64,000 bases of DNA from Paenilisteria newyorkensis. GTDB lineage: Bacteria; Bacillota; Bacilli; Lactobacillales; Listeriaceae. The notes below the pieces were generated by a model, which saw nothing but the letters and a program-made list of their open reading frames with translations, had not been told where the DNA came from and searched no databases. The translations under genes and the position numbers were made by a program. Shown here in pieces: positions 39,388-48,201 of this stretch (position 1 is the stretch's first letter; each line of letters opens with the position of its first letter). The stretch is from the NCBI RefSeq assembly GCF_000766145.1, contig NZ_JNFB01000047.1, forward strand, positions 44,494 to 108,493. The letters run 5' to 3'.

Positions 39388-40152
39388 GTGAAATATGATG
39401 GCTATTTAATTGATTTGGATGGGACAATGTACCTTGGAAGTGAGCCGATACCAGAGGCGCAGGGCTTTATTGAGAAATTGGATCAGGCGCATATTCCGTA
39501 TTTATATGTAACGAATAACTCGTCAAAAACGCCAGAACAGGTAGCGGCGACTTTGCGCAAATTCGATATTCCCGCTACGACGAATCAAGTTTTTACAACA
39601 TCGCAGGCGACGGTTCAGTTTATGCTGGAGCAGGCAGATCGGAAAAAGACGGTTTACTTGATTGGCGAAGAGGGTGTACGACACGAAATCGAGAAAGCTG
39701 GTTTTGAATTGACGGCGGAGAACCCTGATTTTGTGGTGATGGGGATTGACCGCGACATCAACTATGAGAAACTGGCAACGGCGACAATGGCAGTTCGTGC
39801 GGGTGCGATGTTTATCTCGACGAACGGGGATGCGGCGATTCCGACAGAGCGCGGTTTGTTGCCGGGAAATGGTTCGATCACGTCCGTCGTGGCTATTGCT
39901 ACAGGCATGAAGCCAATCTTTATTGGAAAACCGGAAGCGATTATCATGGAGCAAGCGATTGCGAAACTCGGTGTGAAAAAAGAGCGTGTCATCATGGTTG
40001 GCGATAATTATGAGACCGATATTTTAGCTGGGATTCGCTATGGCATTGATACATTGATCGTGCATACTGGTTTTACCTCACCAGAACAATTGGCGACAAA
40101 AGAAGTACAACCGATTCACCGCGTGATGAAATTATCGGAATGGGAATTATAA
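39388..40152 (+). CDS. yutF: HAD-IIA family sugar-phosphatase, YutF/NagD-like
   Basis: The 254-residue protein has HAD motif I LIDLDGTMYLG, motif II VTNNSSKTPEQ, and motifs III/IV around GKPEAIIMEQ and VGDNYETDILAG. It belongs to the NagD-type (TIGR01457) subgroup, whose members remove phosphate from small metabolites. It starts at GTG after AGGTAGGG, shortly after yutD. Confidence 0.92.
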   Translation: MKYDGYLIDLDGTMYLGSEPIPEAQGFIEKLDQAHIPYLYVTNNSSKTPEQVAATLRKFDIPATTNQVFTTSQATVQFMLEQADRKKTVYLIGEEGVRHEIEKAGFELTAENPDFVVMGIDRDINYEKLATATMAVRAGAMFISTNGDAAIPTERGLLPGNGSITSVVAIATGMKPIFIGKPEAIIMEQAIAKLGVKKERVIMVGDNYETDILAGIRYGIDTLIVHTGFTSPEQLATKEVQPIHRVMKLSEWEL

Positions 40153-40221
40153 TTATACGAAAAAAGGCGGATACTTAATGAAAGTGCCGTCTTTTCTTAT
40201 TTAATGGGGAGCGATGTTGGG

Positions 40222-41529
40222 ATGGCGGTATTTAATGATATTTTTGTCATATTTTTAATCGTGATGACAGCTTTTTTTGTAGCGAGCGAATTCGCGATTG
40301 TTGCGATTAGAAAGCCCACGGTGCGGCAGCTTGTGATGAGCGGGAATCCGCGTGCGAAATATGTGGAGCAAGTGACGGCACAAATGAACGATTATCTTGC
40401 GGCTTGCCAATTAGGAAACACACTCGCAGCGCTTGCCATGGGGTGGGTCGGTGAGGCAACGATGCGCGGATGGTTACAGCCACTTTTTGATATGCTGCCA
40501 ATCCCAGCTTCGATCGAAGGACCAATCGCGGTTTTCACGGCTTTTATTTTGATTACGTTTTTGAATGTGGTTTTAGGGGAACTCGCGCCGAAAACATTCA
40601 CGATCCACAGCACGGAAAAAGTAGCATTATTCATTGCGCGCCCGCTGATTTGGTGGTATTATATAACGTTCCCGCTCAACTGGCTACTCAACCACTCGGC
40701 CAACTTGATTACGAGGTTATTCGGCGTGAAGTCGGGTGACGAGGATATGGACCGGATGACGCCGACGGAACTAAAAATCGTACTGGATGACAGTTACCAA
40801 CAAGGTTTACTGAACCCACAAGAGTTTCGCTACATGCAAAATATTTTTAAATTAGACGATGTTCCAGCGCAAGAAGTGATGATTCCGCGGACAAAAATGA
40901 TTACGATTAGTAAGTTGGACTCGGTTCGTGATTTGCTCGAGTTAACGGCACAAGAGACGTATCATATCTTTCCGGTAACAGAGGAGCGCGATAAGGATCA
41001 CATTGTTGGGATGTTGCAAGTAAGTGTTGTGATGGCAGGACTAGGGCGTGATTTAGCGATTTTAGATCAGCCGATCGAGGAATTTATGACGCCGATTATG
41101 CAGGTTTTTGAGGGGATGAAGTTACAGGAATTGCTGTTCAAAATGCAGCAGGAAGGGCAGTCTTTCGTTGTTTTGACCGATGAATATGGTGGGACGTCAG
41201 GGCTCGTTACGCTGGAAGATGTGATGGAAATCATCGTCGGGGATATGGAAGAGGCGACATCGCCGAAGGGAGTCAGGAAGATTGCTGAGGGCCATTTCAT
41301 TATCGAGGGCAACGAGCCATTGGTATCTGTTGAGGAAGAACTTGGAATCGAGCTGAGCAGTCCGGGTGTTCATACGCTTTCAGGATGGTTACTTTACCAA
41401 CGTTTTGATCTGGAAACGGGAGATTTTTTAGAGGAATGTGGCTGGCGCTTCATGATTCAAAGCATGAACAAGAATTCGATTCGCCAAGTCGAAGTTGTGA
41501 AAATAAGCAAAGAAGCATCGCAAGTCTAG
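40222..41529 (+). CDS. CNNM/CorC-type membrane protein with CBS pair
   Basis: The 435-residue protein has an N-terminal CNNM (DUF21) membrane domain (FFVASEFAIVAIRKPTVRQL, LAACQLGNTLAALAMGWVGE, FLNVVLGELAPK), a CBS pair at about 205-330 (MIPRTKM, DEYGGTSGLVTLEDVMEIIVGD) and a CorC_HlyC domain at the end. Relatives are Mg2+ exporters; the name hemolysin is historical. GGGGAG lies 10 bases before ATG 40222, while the upstream ATG at 40204 has no site. Confidence 0.9.
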   Translation: MAVFNDIFVIFLIVMTAFFVASEFAIVAIRKPTVRQLVMSGNPRAKYVEQVTAQMNDYLAACQLGNTLAALAMGWVGEATMRGWLQPLFDMLPIPASIEGPIAVFTAFILITFLNVVLGELAPKTFTIHSTEKVALFIARPLIWWYYITFPLNWLLNHSANLITRLFGVKSGDEDMDRMTPTELKIVLDDSYQQGLLNPQEFRYMQNIFKLDDVPAQEVMIPRTKMITISKLDSVRDLLELTAQETYHIFPVTEERDKDHIVGMLQVSVVMAGLGRDLAILDQPIEEFMTPIMQVFEGMKLQELLFKMQQEGQSFVVLTDEYGGTSGLVTLEDVMEIIVGDMEEATSPKGVRKIAEGHFIIEGNEPLVSVEEELGIELSSPGVHTLSGWLLYQRFDLETGDFLEECGWRFMIQSMNKNSIRQVEVVKISKEASQV

Positions 41530-41556
41530 AATCAGACCGGCGATGCTTCTGTATTT
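41511..41556. terminator. Convergent terminator
   Basis: AGAAGCATCGC (41511-41521) pairs perfectly with GCGATGCTTCT (41540-41550), then GTATTTTTA. It lies at the end of the CBS gene and serves both convergent genes. Confidence 0.75.
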
Positions 41557-42057
41557 TTATTGTACGATATCATCATGATAACTATGCGCTAATCGACTCG
41601 CGGCCGCAGCAGCAATCGCGCCTACGATGTCATCAAGGAATGTATGCACCTGCACACCATCATGTTCGTTTAGTTTCGCTAAAATACCAGGTTTCACTTT
41701 ATCAATATAGCCGTAGTTCGTGAATCCGATAGAACCGTATACATTGACGATAGACAGCGCTAGAATTTCATCCATGCCGTACAGTCCTTCATCAGCACTG
41801 ATAATGTTTTGTAGCGGTTGGACGAGCTTTCCTTCCTCAGCCAAGACATCAAGCTGAATTCCAGTTAAAATCGCATTTTGGACTTCACGCTTACGCAACA
41901 CACGCTCCACATTCTCACGACAAATATCGAGACTCAACGCAGAATGATATTGTTTTTGCAAAAATAGTACCAAGTCGGCGATATCATCGATTGTTACCCC
42001 GCGTTCTATGAGCCATTCCCGCGCTTTTTTCTCTAATTCACTTTGCTTCTCAACCAT
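41557..42057 (-). CDS. Phosphatidylglycerophosphatase A family protein, YutG-like
   Basis: The 166-residue protein belongs to the PgpA-related YutG family. The C-terminal half has GMDEILALSIVNVYGSIG and HTFLDDIVGAIAAAAASR, with the aspartate pair typical of the family; the N-terminal half is helical. Unlike E. coli PgpA it has little membrane character. Role in lipid phosphate removal is inferred from the family. The start at 42057 follows GGGAGA; a longer frame would overlap yutI. Confidence 0.85.
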   Translation of the reverse strand: MVEKQSELEKKAREWLIERGVTIDDIADLVLFLQKQYHSALSLDICRENVERVLRKREVQNAILTGIQLDVLAEEGKLVQPLQNIISADEGLYGMDEILALSIVNVYGSIGFTNYGYIDKVKPGILAKLNEHDGVQVHTFLDDIVGAIAAAAASRLAHSYHDDIVQ

Positions 42058-42100
42058 TTCTATCTCTCCCAACTCAAACAAAATCGGCACAAGCTTCCTT

Positions 42101-42337
42101 TTAAAAAACCTGAACAACCTCTTTAAAACCCATTACCTTTTCCGATAAAGTGAGTTCAATTCCCATTTTTAACGTCATATCTGAACTTGGGCACGTTTCG
42201 CAAGCCCCTAATAACCGAATTTTTACAATACCATCAGGCGTCACTTCAACGAGCTCATAGTCGCCGCCATCTCTGACTAAAAAAGGTCTAAATTTCTTAA
42301 GAGCAGTATCCACTTCCGCATACATCTCGCTATTCAT
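42101..42337 (-). CDS. yutI: NifU C-terminal domain protein (YutI/Nfu-like)
   Basis: This 78-residue Nfu-type protein carries the cluster-binding C-x-x-C in GACETCPSS after FLVRDGGDYELVEV. It should pass Fe-S clusters from the SUF machinery, encoded 16 kb away in this window, to target enzymes. GGAGT precedes the ATG. Confidence 0.93.
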   Translation of the reverse strand: MNSEMYAEVDTALKKFRPFLVRDGGDYELVEVTPDGIVKIRLLGACETCPSSDMTLKMGIELTLSEKVMGFKEVVQVF

Positions 42338-42637
42338 GGCATTCGACTCCTTCCTAACTGTGAATAATTCTCACTTATATCCCCTATTATAACAGCATCA
42401 GAAAAAAAAGAAAGGGATAGTGTCCAAAGCGGAGGATAGGTTTTAAAGAAGTGACCAGTGAAACTGATAATAGAAATATTTGTTAATAAAAATATGAAAA
42501 ATAACTTGCCTTTTTGAGGGCACTTAAAATTGTACTGCATAAATTTTTTATTGTTTTCTTTGCTCGTAAAACGACTAAATTTTATTTGAAATGCGAACGC
42601 TTGCCGCCGATTTACATAGTATATGCCCCACAACAAA

Positions 42638-42809
42638 TGAAAATGCCCCGTCCCTAAGGCTCAAGAAGGGACGGGGCAAGTTTATATAGTCAGATGGGTA
42701 AATCTGACTAAAAAAGGGAGTGTTACTTTTATGTTAACCGTGTGGATTAAGCACGGTAACAAACAAATAAGATTTCTTAGTGTACTACTTGAACGCATTA
42801 AAGTAACTA
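42638..42809 (-). ncRNA. Predicted small RNA of about 170 nt
   Basis: A strong promoter (42816-42844) would start transcription near 42809, and a strong terminator ends it near 42638. The RNA folds as three hairpins: TTACCGTG/CACGGTTAA, AGTCAGAT/ATCTGACT and the terminator. Between the first two lies a single-stranded CACUCCCUUUUUU stretch able to pair with purine-rich ribosome sites, as in LhrC-type Listeria sRNAs. No good frame exists on this strand. A 46-codon frame on the opposite strand (from 42731) has a GGGAG site but no promoter. Confidence 0.65.
42644..42678 (-). terminator. Terminator of the predicted sRNA
   Basis: A perfect 12-bp GC-rich stem (TGCCCCGTCCCT with AGGGACGGGGCA) is followed on the minus strand by TTTTC. 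Confidence 0.8.
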
Positions 42810-42815
42810 TCTGTA

Positions 42816-42844
42816 AGTATAATATAGACAGAATAGCGTGTCAA
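42816..42844 (-). promoter_or_regulatory. Consensus promoter of the predicted sRNA
   Basis: On the minus strand a perfect TTGACA (42839-42844) and TATACT (42816-42821) are exactly 17 bases apart, among the best SigA promoters in the window. Confidence 0.8.
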
Positions 42845-42941
42845 CAATTACATATCGAAATAGTTTTATAATTCAATTAAGAAACCGGTTTACTCGCTTT
42901 TGGAGCCTATATTTTGTAGAATAAAAGAGAGGTGAGCAAAG

Positions 42942-43265
42942 ATGGAAAAAGAAGCGAAAATTTTTGTTTATGGGTCGTCGAATATTTGTGCGAGCTGTGT
43001 TGGATCTCCATCTTCTAAGGAGACGGAGGAATGGCTTAGGGCGGCGATAGGTCGTAAGTTTCCGGAGCAACCGTTTCAAGTGGAATATGTCGATATTTTT
43101 GCGCCACAGGAAGAAGCTGAGATGAAGCGGATTGCAACGATGATCGTGGAAGAGGATTATATGTATCCTGTGATTGTGATTGATGGTGATGTCATCGCTG
43201 AGGGGAATCCGCGGTTGAAGGATATCTATGCGATGATGACGGATCGTGGCTATCAACCAGCGTAA
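42942..43265 (+). CDS. yuzD: YuzD family protein
   Basis: The 107-residue protein belongs to the YuzD (DUF1462) family. It has a thioredoxin-like opening (KIFVYGSSNICASCVGSPSS) with C-x-x-C and a later YPVIVIDGDVIAEGNPR, as in thioredoxin-fold proteins with a cis-proline strand. A disulfide or metal role is possible but not known. It forms a unit with yuzB 18 bases later. Confidence 0.88.
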   Translation: MEKEAKIFVYGSSNICASCVGSPSSKETEEWLRAAIGRKFPEQPFQVEYVDIFAPQEEAEMKRIATMIVEEDYMYPVIVIDGDVIAEGNPRLKDIYAMMTDRGYQPA

Positions 43266-43283
43266 ATTGGATTGGAGGAAATC

Positions 43284-43517
43284 ATGAATCCGATTGTTGA
43301 GTTTTGTGTGAATAATTTAGCTTCGGGGGCGCAGGAGGCATTTGATACATTAGATGCTGATGCGAGCCTTGATGTGATTGAGTACGACTGTCTGACGTAC
43401 TGTGATTTGTGTGCTTCCTCTATGTTTGCACTAGTGGATGGGGAAGTGGTTCGAGGAGAGACACCGGCAGATTTGGTCGCGAATATTTATCAGTTTTTAG
43501 AGGATAATCCTTTTTAA
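43284..43517 (+). CDS. yuzB: YuzB family protein
   Basis: The 77-residue protein is a YuzB (DUF1450) member, starting MNPIVEFCVNNL and carrying a cysteine cluster YDCLTYCDLC that looks like a metal or redox site. GGAGG at 43273-43277 precedes the ATG. It is probably co-transcribed with yuzD. Confidence 0.9.
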   Translation: MNPIVEFCVNNLASGAQEAFDTLDADASLDVIEYDCLTYCDLCASSMFALVDGEVVRGETPADLVANIYQFLEDNPF

Positions 43518-43521
43518 TAGG

Positions 43522-43573
43522 AAATAGGCTAGTTCCAAAGAGTGTGGCGACGCTTCGGAACTAGCCTATTTTT
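43522..43573. terminator. Convergent terminator after yuzB
   Basis: AAATAGGCTAGTTCC (43522-43536) pairs perfectly with 43557-43571, and TTTATT follows. It can serve both convergent genes. Confidence 0.85.
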
Positions 43574-44198
43574 ATTTAATAAAGTGATCTATTGGTGTTT
43601 CACCGTTTTGAATGGTATAGGTTTGTTTGTATGTTTTGGTGTTATCGACAATGGTGCTTAGGAAAAGGGCAACATCGGCTCGTGTAATGGTTGTGTGACC
43701 TGTCGTATGCTCGCTAATTCGTGTTGTTGCGGGTTCGTTTGTGAGCGTGACGGGACGAATGATTGTGTAATTTAGCTGGCTTTGTTGGAGCGCCTTATCA
43801 GCGTTTCCTTTGGCAATGAGATAGTTTCTGAGTGATTCAGGGCCTTGTTCTGGTTGATCGGCACCGACAGAACTAACCATGATAAAATGGGAAATATCAT
43901 GTTTTTCCGCGTACTGGACGGCTCTAATCGCTGCGTTTTGATCGATGGCAATGGTTTTTTCGGGGCCGGTATGTCCACCAGATCCAGCAGAGAAAATAAC
44001 CGTATCGATGCCGCTATAGGCTGAACTAAAGTCGTTTTCTAAATCGGCAATGATTACTTTTGCGCCAAGTTGTTCTAGTGCTTCTCGTTGTTCTTCTTTG
44101 CGAATCATTGCTACAACAGTAAAATTTGCATTTTTGGCCAGTAGCTCGACGGTTTGTTTTCCAATTTGTCCATGGGCTCCTATTACTAATATGTTCAT
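43572..44198 (-). CDS. NAD(P)-binding atypical SDR, YhfK/NmrA-like
   Basis: The 208-residue protein has the Rossmann start MNILVIGAHGQIGKQTVELL, a basic residue in MIRKEEQ that favours NADP, IFSAGSGGHTG, FIMVSSVGAD and YTIIRPVTL. It lacks a full YxxxK and matches the atypical SDR (NmrA-like) class. Substrate is unknown; some members act as redox sensors. It lies next to an FNR-type reductase but a repeat block separates them. Confidence 0.88.
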   Translation of the reverse strand: MNILVIGAHGQIGKQTVELLAKNANFTVVAMIRKEEQREALEQLGAKVIIADLENDFSSAYSGIDTVIFSAGSGGHTGPEKTIAIDQNAAIRAVQYAEKHDISHFIMVSSVGADQPEQGPESLRNYLIAKGNADKALQQSQLNYTIIRPVTLTNEPATTRISEHTTGHTTITRADVALFLSTIVDNTKTYKQTYTIQNGETPIDHFIK

Positions 44199-44261
44199 TT
44201 GAAAACTTCCTTTCTAGGATTAGATTTCTTTGATTTAGTAGTAATATAGTTGTCAGGTTTG

Positions 44262-44602
44262 CGGAGATTTTGTGGCCTCCGTAAAAGTCAAGGTAGGCAG
44301 TTTCACTTTGTTCAACTGCCTGCTGATTTAGTGAATCAACATAACGGGCTGTCTCAGCGCTTTAGTCAAATCCTGCTTCAAGAGCCAGCATTCGTTTCTT
44401 GCATTCTGTCGAGTCTAAATGGGCTCTTTCAGCACTTCAGTCAAAGTTAGCTGTGAGTTTATGTCTGGCGTCTTCGGATCCAGCTTCAACAGCCAGCCTC
44501 TCGGAAATTTCGTGGCCTCCATAAAAGTCAAAGGAGGACTTTCACTGCGCCCTCTAACAATTTCTGTCGAGGCTAACGGGCTGTCTCAGCACTTCAGTCA
44601 AA
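44262..44602. repeat. Block of interspersed direct repeats
   Basis: Two repeat types alternate. Type B, about 45 bases, occurs at 44262-44307 and 44502-44546; both contain GTGGCCTCC, then TAAAAGTCAA, and end TTTCACT. Type A, 28-40 bases, occurs at 44343-44370, 44406-44445 and 44564-44602; all contain GGGCT and end in CAGTCAAA or TAGTCAAA. GCTTCAA-AGCCAGC also appears twice. The last type A copy overlaps the end of the FNR gene. No frame or terminator explains them. Confidence 0.65.
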
Positions 44603-45589
44603 CATCGAGCTCGAGTGCATCGGTTGTACCCTGGACTTTGGATCGATGTAATTCATCGCATTGTTCACTGCGGTCGGTGCTTCGCCGAATCCTGTTGCAA
44701 TCAGTTTTACCTTGCCGTCGTACGTACAAACATCGCCTGCGGAATAAATGCCGGGAATGTTCGTCTCCATTTTGGAATTGACAACAATCGAATTGCGCTC
44801 GATATCAAGTCCCCATTCTTTAATCGGCCCCAAAGAGGAAACGAAACCGTAGTTCACGATGAAATCATCAATCTCAAGAACTTCTTTCCGGTCGCCTTTT
44901 ACTTCTTCTAAAACGATCTGCGTCAAATTCTCGGAATCACCGATAATGTCGGTCGGGATGAATGGTGTTTTGATTGTAATCGAGGACTGTTCTAACTTCT
45001 CAACGCTGTGTTCATGGGCACGGAAAGCGTTGCGTCGATGAATAATCGAAACTTCTTTTGCAATCGGCTCTAGCATTAAAGCCCAGTCTACTGCGGAATC
45101 ACCACCACCACAAACGGCTACGCGGCGTCCTGAAAAACGGCTCAGGTCATTGATGAAGTAATGCAGATTTTTGCCTTCGTATTGCATTGCGTCGTCCAGC
45201 TCTAAACGGCGAGGCTGAAAAGCACCGTTGCCCGCTGTAATAATAATCGCTTTACTATAATGCGTATCCTGATTCGTGCTGATCTCAAACGTGCCATCTG
45301 CTTGTTTCTCAACGCTTGCAACGGCTTCTTCCAGACAAATCGTCGGATCAAAAGGTTTCATTTGAGCGACCAAGTTATTGACCAACTCTTGCGCGCGGAC
45401 CTTCGGGAAACCTGGAATATCGTAAATATATTTCTCGGGATAAAGCGTGGAAAGCTGTCCGCCTAGTTGAGGTAAGCTCTCGATAATTTTTACGTTCGCT
45501 TTTCGCATACCTGCATAGAAAGCCGCGAATAGCCCAGCTGGCCCACCACCGATAATCGTTATATCATAAATTTTTGTTTGATCGTCCAC
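44594..45589 (-). CDS. Ferredoxin-NADP reductase type 2
   Basis: The 331-residue flavoprotein moves electrons between NADPH and ferredoxin or flavodoxin. It is thioredoxin-reductase-like without the C-x-x-C: FAD site [23 protein letters not shown] site [14 protein letters not shown], and the second FAD segment [30 protein letters not shown]. It starts at GTG 45589, eight bases after GGGAGG; the open frame upstream lacks a site. The last codons lie in a repeat copy. Confidence 0.92.
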   Translation of the reverse strand: MDDQTKIYDITIIGGGPAGLFAAFYAGMRKANVKIIESLPQLGGQLSTLYPEKYIYDIPGFPKVRAQELVNNLVAQMKPFDPTICLEEAVASVEKQADGTFEISTNQDTHYSKAIIITAGNGAFQPRRLELDDAMQYEGKNLHYFINDLSRFSGRRVAVCGGGDSAVDWALMLEPIAKEVSIIHRRNAFRAHEHSVEKLEQSSITIKTPFIPTDIIGDSENLTQIVLEEVKGDRKEVLEIDDFIVNYGFVSSLGPIKEWGLDIERNSIVVNSKMETNIPGIYSAGDVCTYDGKVKLIATGFGEAPTAVNNAMNYIDPKSRVQPMHSSSMFD

Positions 45590-45703
45590 AAAAAAACCTC
45601 CCATAATAAATGTTCTCTCGAATAAAACCATTCTACCACAAAAACAACGGAAACAGTATGGCAATAGCTTTTCAGAATTTTATTACATTGTGAGCTTCTT
45701 CTC

Positions 45704-45732
45704 TTGAAAAAAAGACTTGAAAGAGCTATGAT
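45704..45732 (+). promoter_or_regulatory. Promoter of the NADH dehydrogenase gene
   Basis: TTGAAA (45704-45709) and TATGAT (45727-45732) are 17 bases apart. The leader is about 125 bases and holds a GTAGAT/ATCTAC hairpin and TTGTGA-N6-TACAAT at 45825-45842, which loosely resembles a Rex operator. Confidence 0.55.
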
Positions 45733-45863
45733 ATAGGGTGAGGGCTTTTTGCCTTCCTCTTGAGACGTAGATGTTTAAGCGCAATCTACATAATTGTCAT
45801 TAGGCATTGACCTGGTGCAGTTTTTTGTGAGAAAAATACAATGGGAAAGTGGATGTGATACAG

Positions 45864-47078
45864 ATGAGTAAGCCAAAAATCGTCATTCTGGGAGCTGGGT
45901 ATGGCGGCTTGAAAACGTTGCGTAAGTTGCAACAATTGAATGTTGAAGCAGAATTAGTATTGGTGAACAAAAATGACTATCATCATGAAACAACATGGTT
46001 ACATGAAGCTGCCGCAGGAACATTAGAAGCAGAACAACTAATGTATCCTATCGCGAAAGTAGTCAACCCAACAAAAACAACTTTCATTCAAGATACTGTG
46101 GAGAAGATCAACAAAGACGACAAAACAGTAACATTGACGAACAAAGGGGATATTTCGTACGACTTCTTGCTGATTGCACTTGGATCAGAAGCAGAAACTT
46201 TCGGTATCAGCGGTTTGAAAGAATACGCGTACACGATTACAAGTATTGATTCTGTTAAGAGAATTCGTGCTCAAATTGAAGGCAGTTTTGCAAAATGGAA
46301 AACAGAACAACGCGATGAATTATTGACTATCGTCGTTGGTGGCGCTGGTTTCACGGGGATTGAGTTCTTAGGGGAACTAACAAACCGCATTCCAGAACTT
46401 GTGAAAAAATATGACGTGCCACGTGAAAAAGTCCGCATTGTTTGTATGGAAGCTTCACCAAAAGTGTTGCCACAATTCGATGCAAAACTAGTAGACTATG
46501 GCGTAGGCGTTTTAGAAGACCGTGGTGTAGAATTCAACGTTGGAACGCCAGTGAAGGAAGCTACAGCAGACGGTATTAAATACGCAAAAAGCGAAACAGA
46601 AGATGTGGAAATCAAAGCAGCGACTGTTATCTGGGCAGCTGGTGTACGTGGGAATAGCGTTATCGAAGCATCTGGATTCGAAGCAGGCCGTGGTCGTGTG
46701 AAAGTAAACGACGATTTGACGGTTCCAGGCAACGAAGAAATTTTGATTATCGGGGATTGCTCGTTAATGATTAACCCTGAAAATGATCGTCCGTATCCAC
46801 CAACAGCACAAATCGCGATGCAACAAGCGGATATTGCTGCGGTGAACCTTGCCAAATTGGTAAAAGGCTTAACGAATGACTTAGCGCCGTTCGTATACCA
46901 CGAAAAAGGTACAGTATGTTCTATCGGAGACAACGATGCTATCGGCGTTGTTATGGGCAGAAGCTTGAAAGGCTACCCAGCGTCTGTGATGAAAAAAGTA
47001 ATCGATGACCGCGCGTTATACCAAATTGGTGGAACTGGTGTCATGATGAATAAAGGTAAATTTAAGTTTTATAAATAA
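45864..47078 (+). CDS. Type II NADH dehydrogenase (NDH-2)
   Basis: This peripheral flavoprotein passes electrons from NADH to menaquinone without pumping protons. The 404 residues have FAD motif ILGAGYGGLKTLRKLQ, the NAD motif VVGGAGFTGIEFLGEL and the FAD/quinone-side IIGDCSLMINPENDRPYPPTAQIAMQQ. The C-terminal part (LKGYPASVMKKVID) should contact the membrane. A GTG five codons upstream is possible; neither start has a strong ribosome site. Confidence 0.92.
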   Translation: MSKPKIVILGAGYGGLKTLRKLQQLNVEAELVLVNKNDYHHETTWLHEAAAGTLEAEQLMYPIAKVVNPTKTTFIQDTVEKINKDDKTVTLTNKGDISYDFLLIALGSEAETFGISGLKEYAYTITSIDSVKRIRAQIEGSFAKWKTEQRDELLTIVVGGAGFTGIEFLGELTNRIPELVKKYDVPREKVRIVCMEASPKVLPQFDAKLVDYGVGVLEDRGVEFNVGTPVKEATADGIKYAKSETEDVEIKAATVIWAAGVRGNSVIEASGFEAGRGRVKVNDDLTVPGNEEILIIGDCSLMINPENDRPYPPTAQIAMQQADIAAVNLAKLVKGLTNDLAPFVYHEKGTVCSIGDNDAIGVVMGRSLKGYPASVMKKVIDDRALYQIGGTGVMMNKGKFKFYK

Positions 47079-47082
47079 AATT

Positions 47083-47136
47083 AAAAATAGGAGCGAAAAT
47101 CAGGTTCACAAAGTCCTGATTCTTGCTTCTATTTTT
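47083..47136. terminator. Bidirectional terminator after NDH-2
   Basis: AAAAATAGGAGC and AAATCAGG pair with CCTGATT and GCTTCTATTTTT, forming a long hairpin between convergent genes. Confidence 0.75.
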
Positions 47137-47142
47137 GTTGTT

Positions 47143-47619
47143 CTATAAAAGTCCGAATAAATAATCCACAAGAAAGCCAATCGCGATACCAGTCAAAGCG
47201 CCAAAGAAAACTTCCATTGGTTTATGACCGAGCATTTCTTTCAAGTGTTGTTGCTTTTCTTCTTGTCCAGGTTCTGTTAACCCTTTTGCGTGCTCGACGA
47301 ATTCATGGAAATCGCGGGCTAATTTATTGAGCGCGACGGCTTGTTCCCCAGCTTGGCGACGAACACCGGTAGCATCAAACATGACGATAATCCCGAAAAC
47401 AACAGCAATCGCGAAATAAGGAGAATCAATCCCGTACGTGATGGCGAGCGTAGTCATGAGCGCTGTTACAGCTGCCGAATGCGAACTAGGCATACCTCCC
47501 GTTGAAAACATCAGACTCCACTGCATTTTACGATAAACGAGCAAATGGATCGGTACTTTGACAAATTGCGCGAAAAAAATAGCAATGAGTGAAGCAATTA
47601 AAGGTACATTGATTAACAT
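47143..47619 (-). CDS. Divergent PAP2 family membrane protein (YuiD-like)
   Basis: The 158-residue protein has four hydrophobic segments and the DUF212 pattern GGMPSSHSAAVTAL and MFDATGVRRQAGEQA, with a late LGHKPMEVFFGALTGI. It retains the serine-histidine and arginine residues of acid phosphatase relatives but is much shorter, so enzymatic function is uncertain. Confidence 0.9.
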   Translation of the reverse strand: MLINVPLIASLIAIFFAQFVKVPIHLLVYRKMQWSLMFSTGGMPSSHSAAVTALMTTLAITYGIDSPYFAIAVVFGIIVMFDATGVRRQAGEQAVALNKLARDFHEFVEHAKGLTEPGQEEKQQHLKEMLGHKPMEVFFGALTGIAIGFLVDYLFGLL

Positions 47620-47782
47620 GGCGATCTCCTCTTCCCTAGTAAACAGTTATATTAGTATTGTACCACAAGAAAAGGGAAGGGAAACCTACTTTAGCTCTAA
47701 TTAAATGGATAGCCTGGCTTTTGTCAGTCTCACTTTTTTCGGCTATAATGGGGAAATAAGTAAGGCGAGGGGGGACACGATT

Positions 47783-48157
47783 ATGAGTTTAGGTGAATAC
47801 TTAGAAATGGAATTGGTGGAATTGACGAAGGATGCAGCGTCCGTGAGAATGCCAGTCAATGAAAAAACGCGGCAACCGTTTGGCTATTTGCACGGTGGGG
47901 CATCGGTGGCACTTGCTGAGCAGACGGCGAGCATAGCGGCCACAAAGCATGTTGACGCGAACGAAATTGCATTCGGGCTTGAGATTAATGCAAACCATAT
48001 TGCCTCTGTACAAGATGGCTACGTGCTTGCTACGGCGACACCAATCCACATCGGACGGACGACACACGTATGGCAAGTCGAGATTCGCAGTGAGGCAGAC
48101 AATAAACTAATAGCCATCAGTCGCTGCACATTAGCGATCAAACAAAAACGATCATAA
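47783..48157 (+). CDS. PaaI-type hotdog thioesterase
   Basis: The 124-residue protein is a hotdog-fold acyl-CoA thioesterase: QPFGYLHGGASVALAEQTAS on the central helix with the catalytic-region histidine and glutamate, then GLEINANHI and ATPIHIGRTTHVWQVEI. GAGGGGGG lies before ATG 47783; a longer frame upstream has no site. Substrate may be a menaquinone precursor or general acyl-CoA. Confidence 0.9.
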   Translation: MSLGEYLEMELVELTKDAASVRMPVNEKTRQPFGYLHGGASVALAEQTASIAATKHVDANEIAFGLEINANHIASVQDGYVLATATPIHIGRTTHVWQVEIRSEADNKLIAISRCTLAIKQKRS

Positions 48158-48201
48158 AAAATGCCATGTCCCCATTTTTTCGCGGGGCATGGCATTTTTT
48201 C
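48156..48201. terminator. Bidirectional terminator between thioesterase and mrp operon
   Basis: ATGCCATGTCCCC (48161-48173) pairs with GGGGCATGGCAT (48184-48195), with A and T runs on either side. It ends the seven-gene mrp operon from the other strand. Confidence 0.85.

Noticed and set aside
42334..42636. 100-codon minus-strand frame upstream of yutI
   Set aside because: It is AT-rich noise with no ribosome site and would add an unrelated stretch before the yutI start.
42731..42871. 46-codon plus-strand frame with GGGAG, opposite the predicted sRNA
   Set aside because: The ribosome-like sequence is the complement of the sRNA pyrimidine stretch, there is no plus-strand promoter, and the minus-strand promoter and terminator explain the region better. 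It cannot be fully excluded.
44262..44602. CRISPR array
   Set aside because: Repeat units are of two types, imperfect, irregularly spaced and without spacers of equal length or cas genes.
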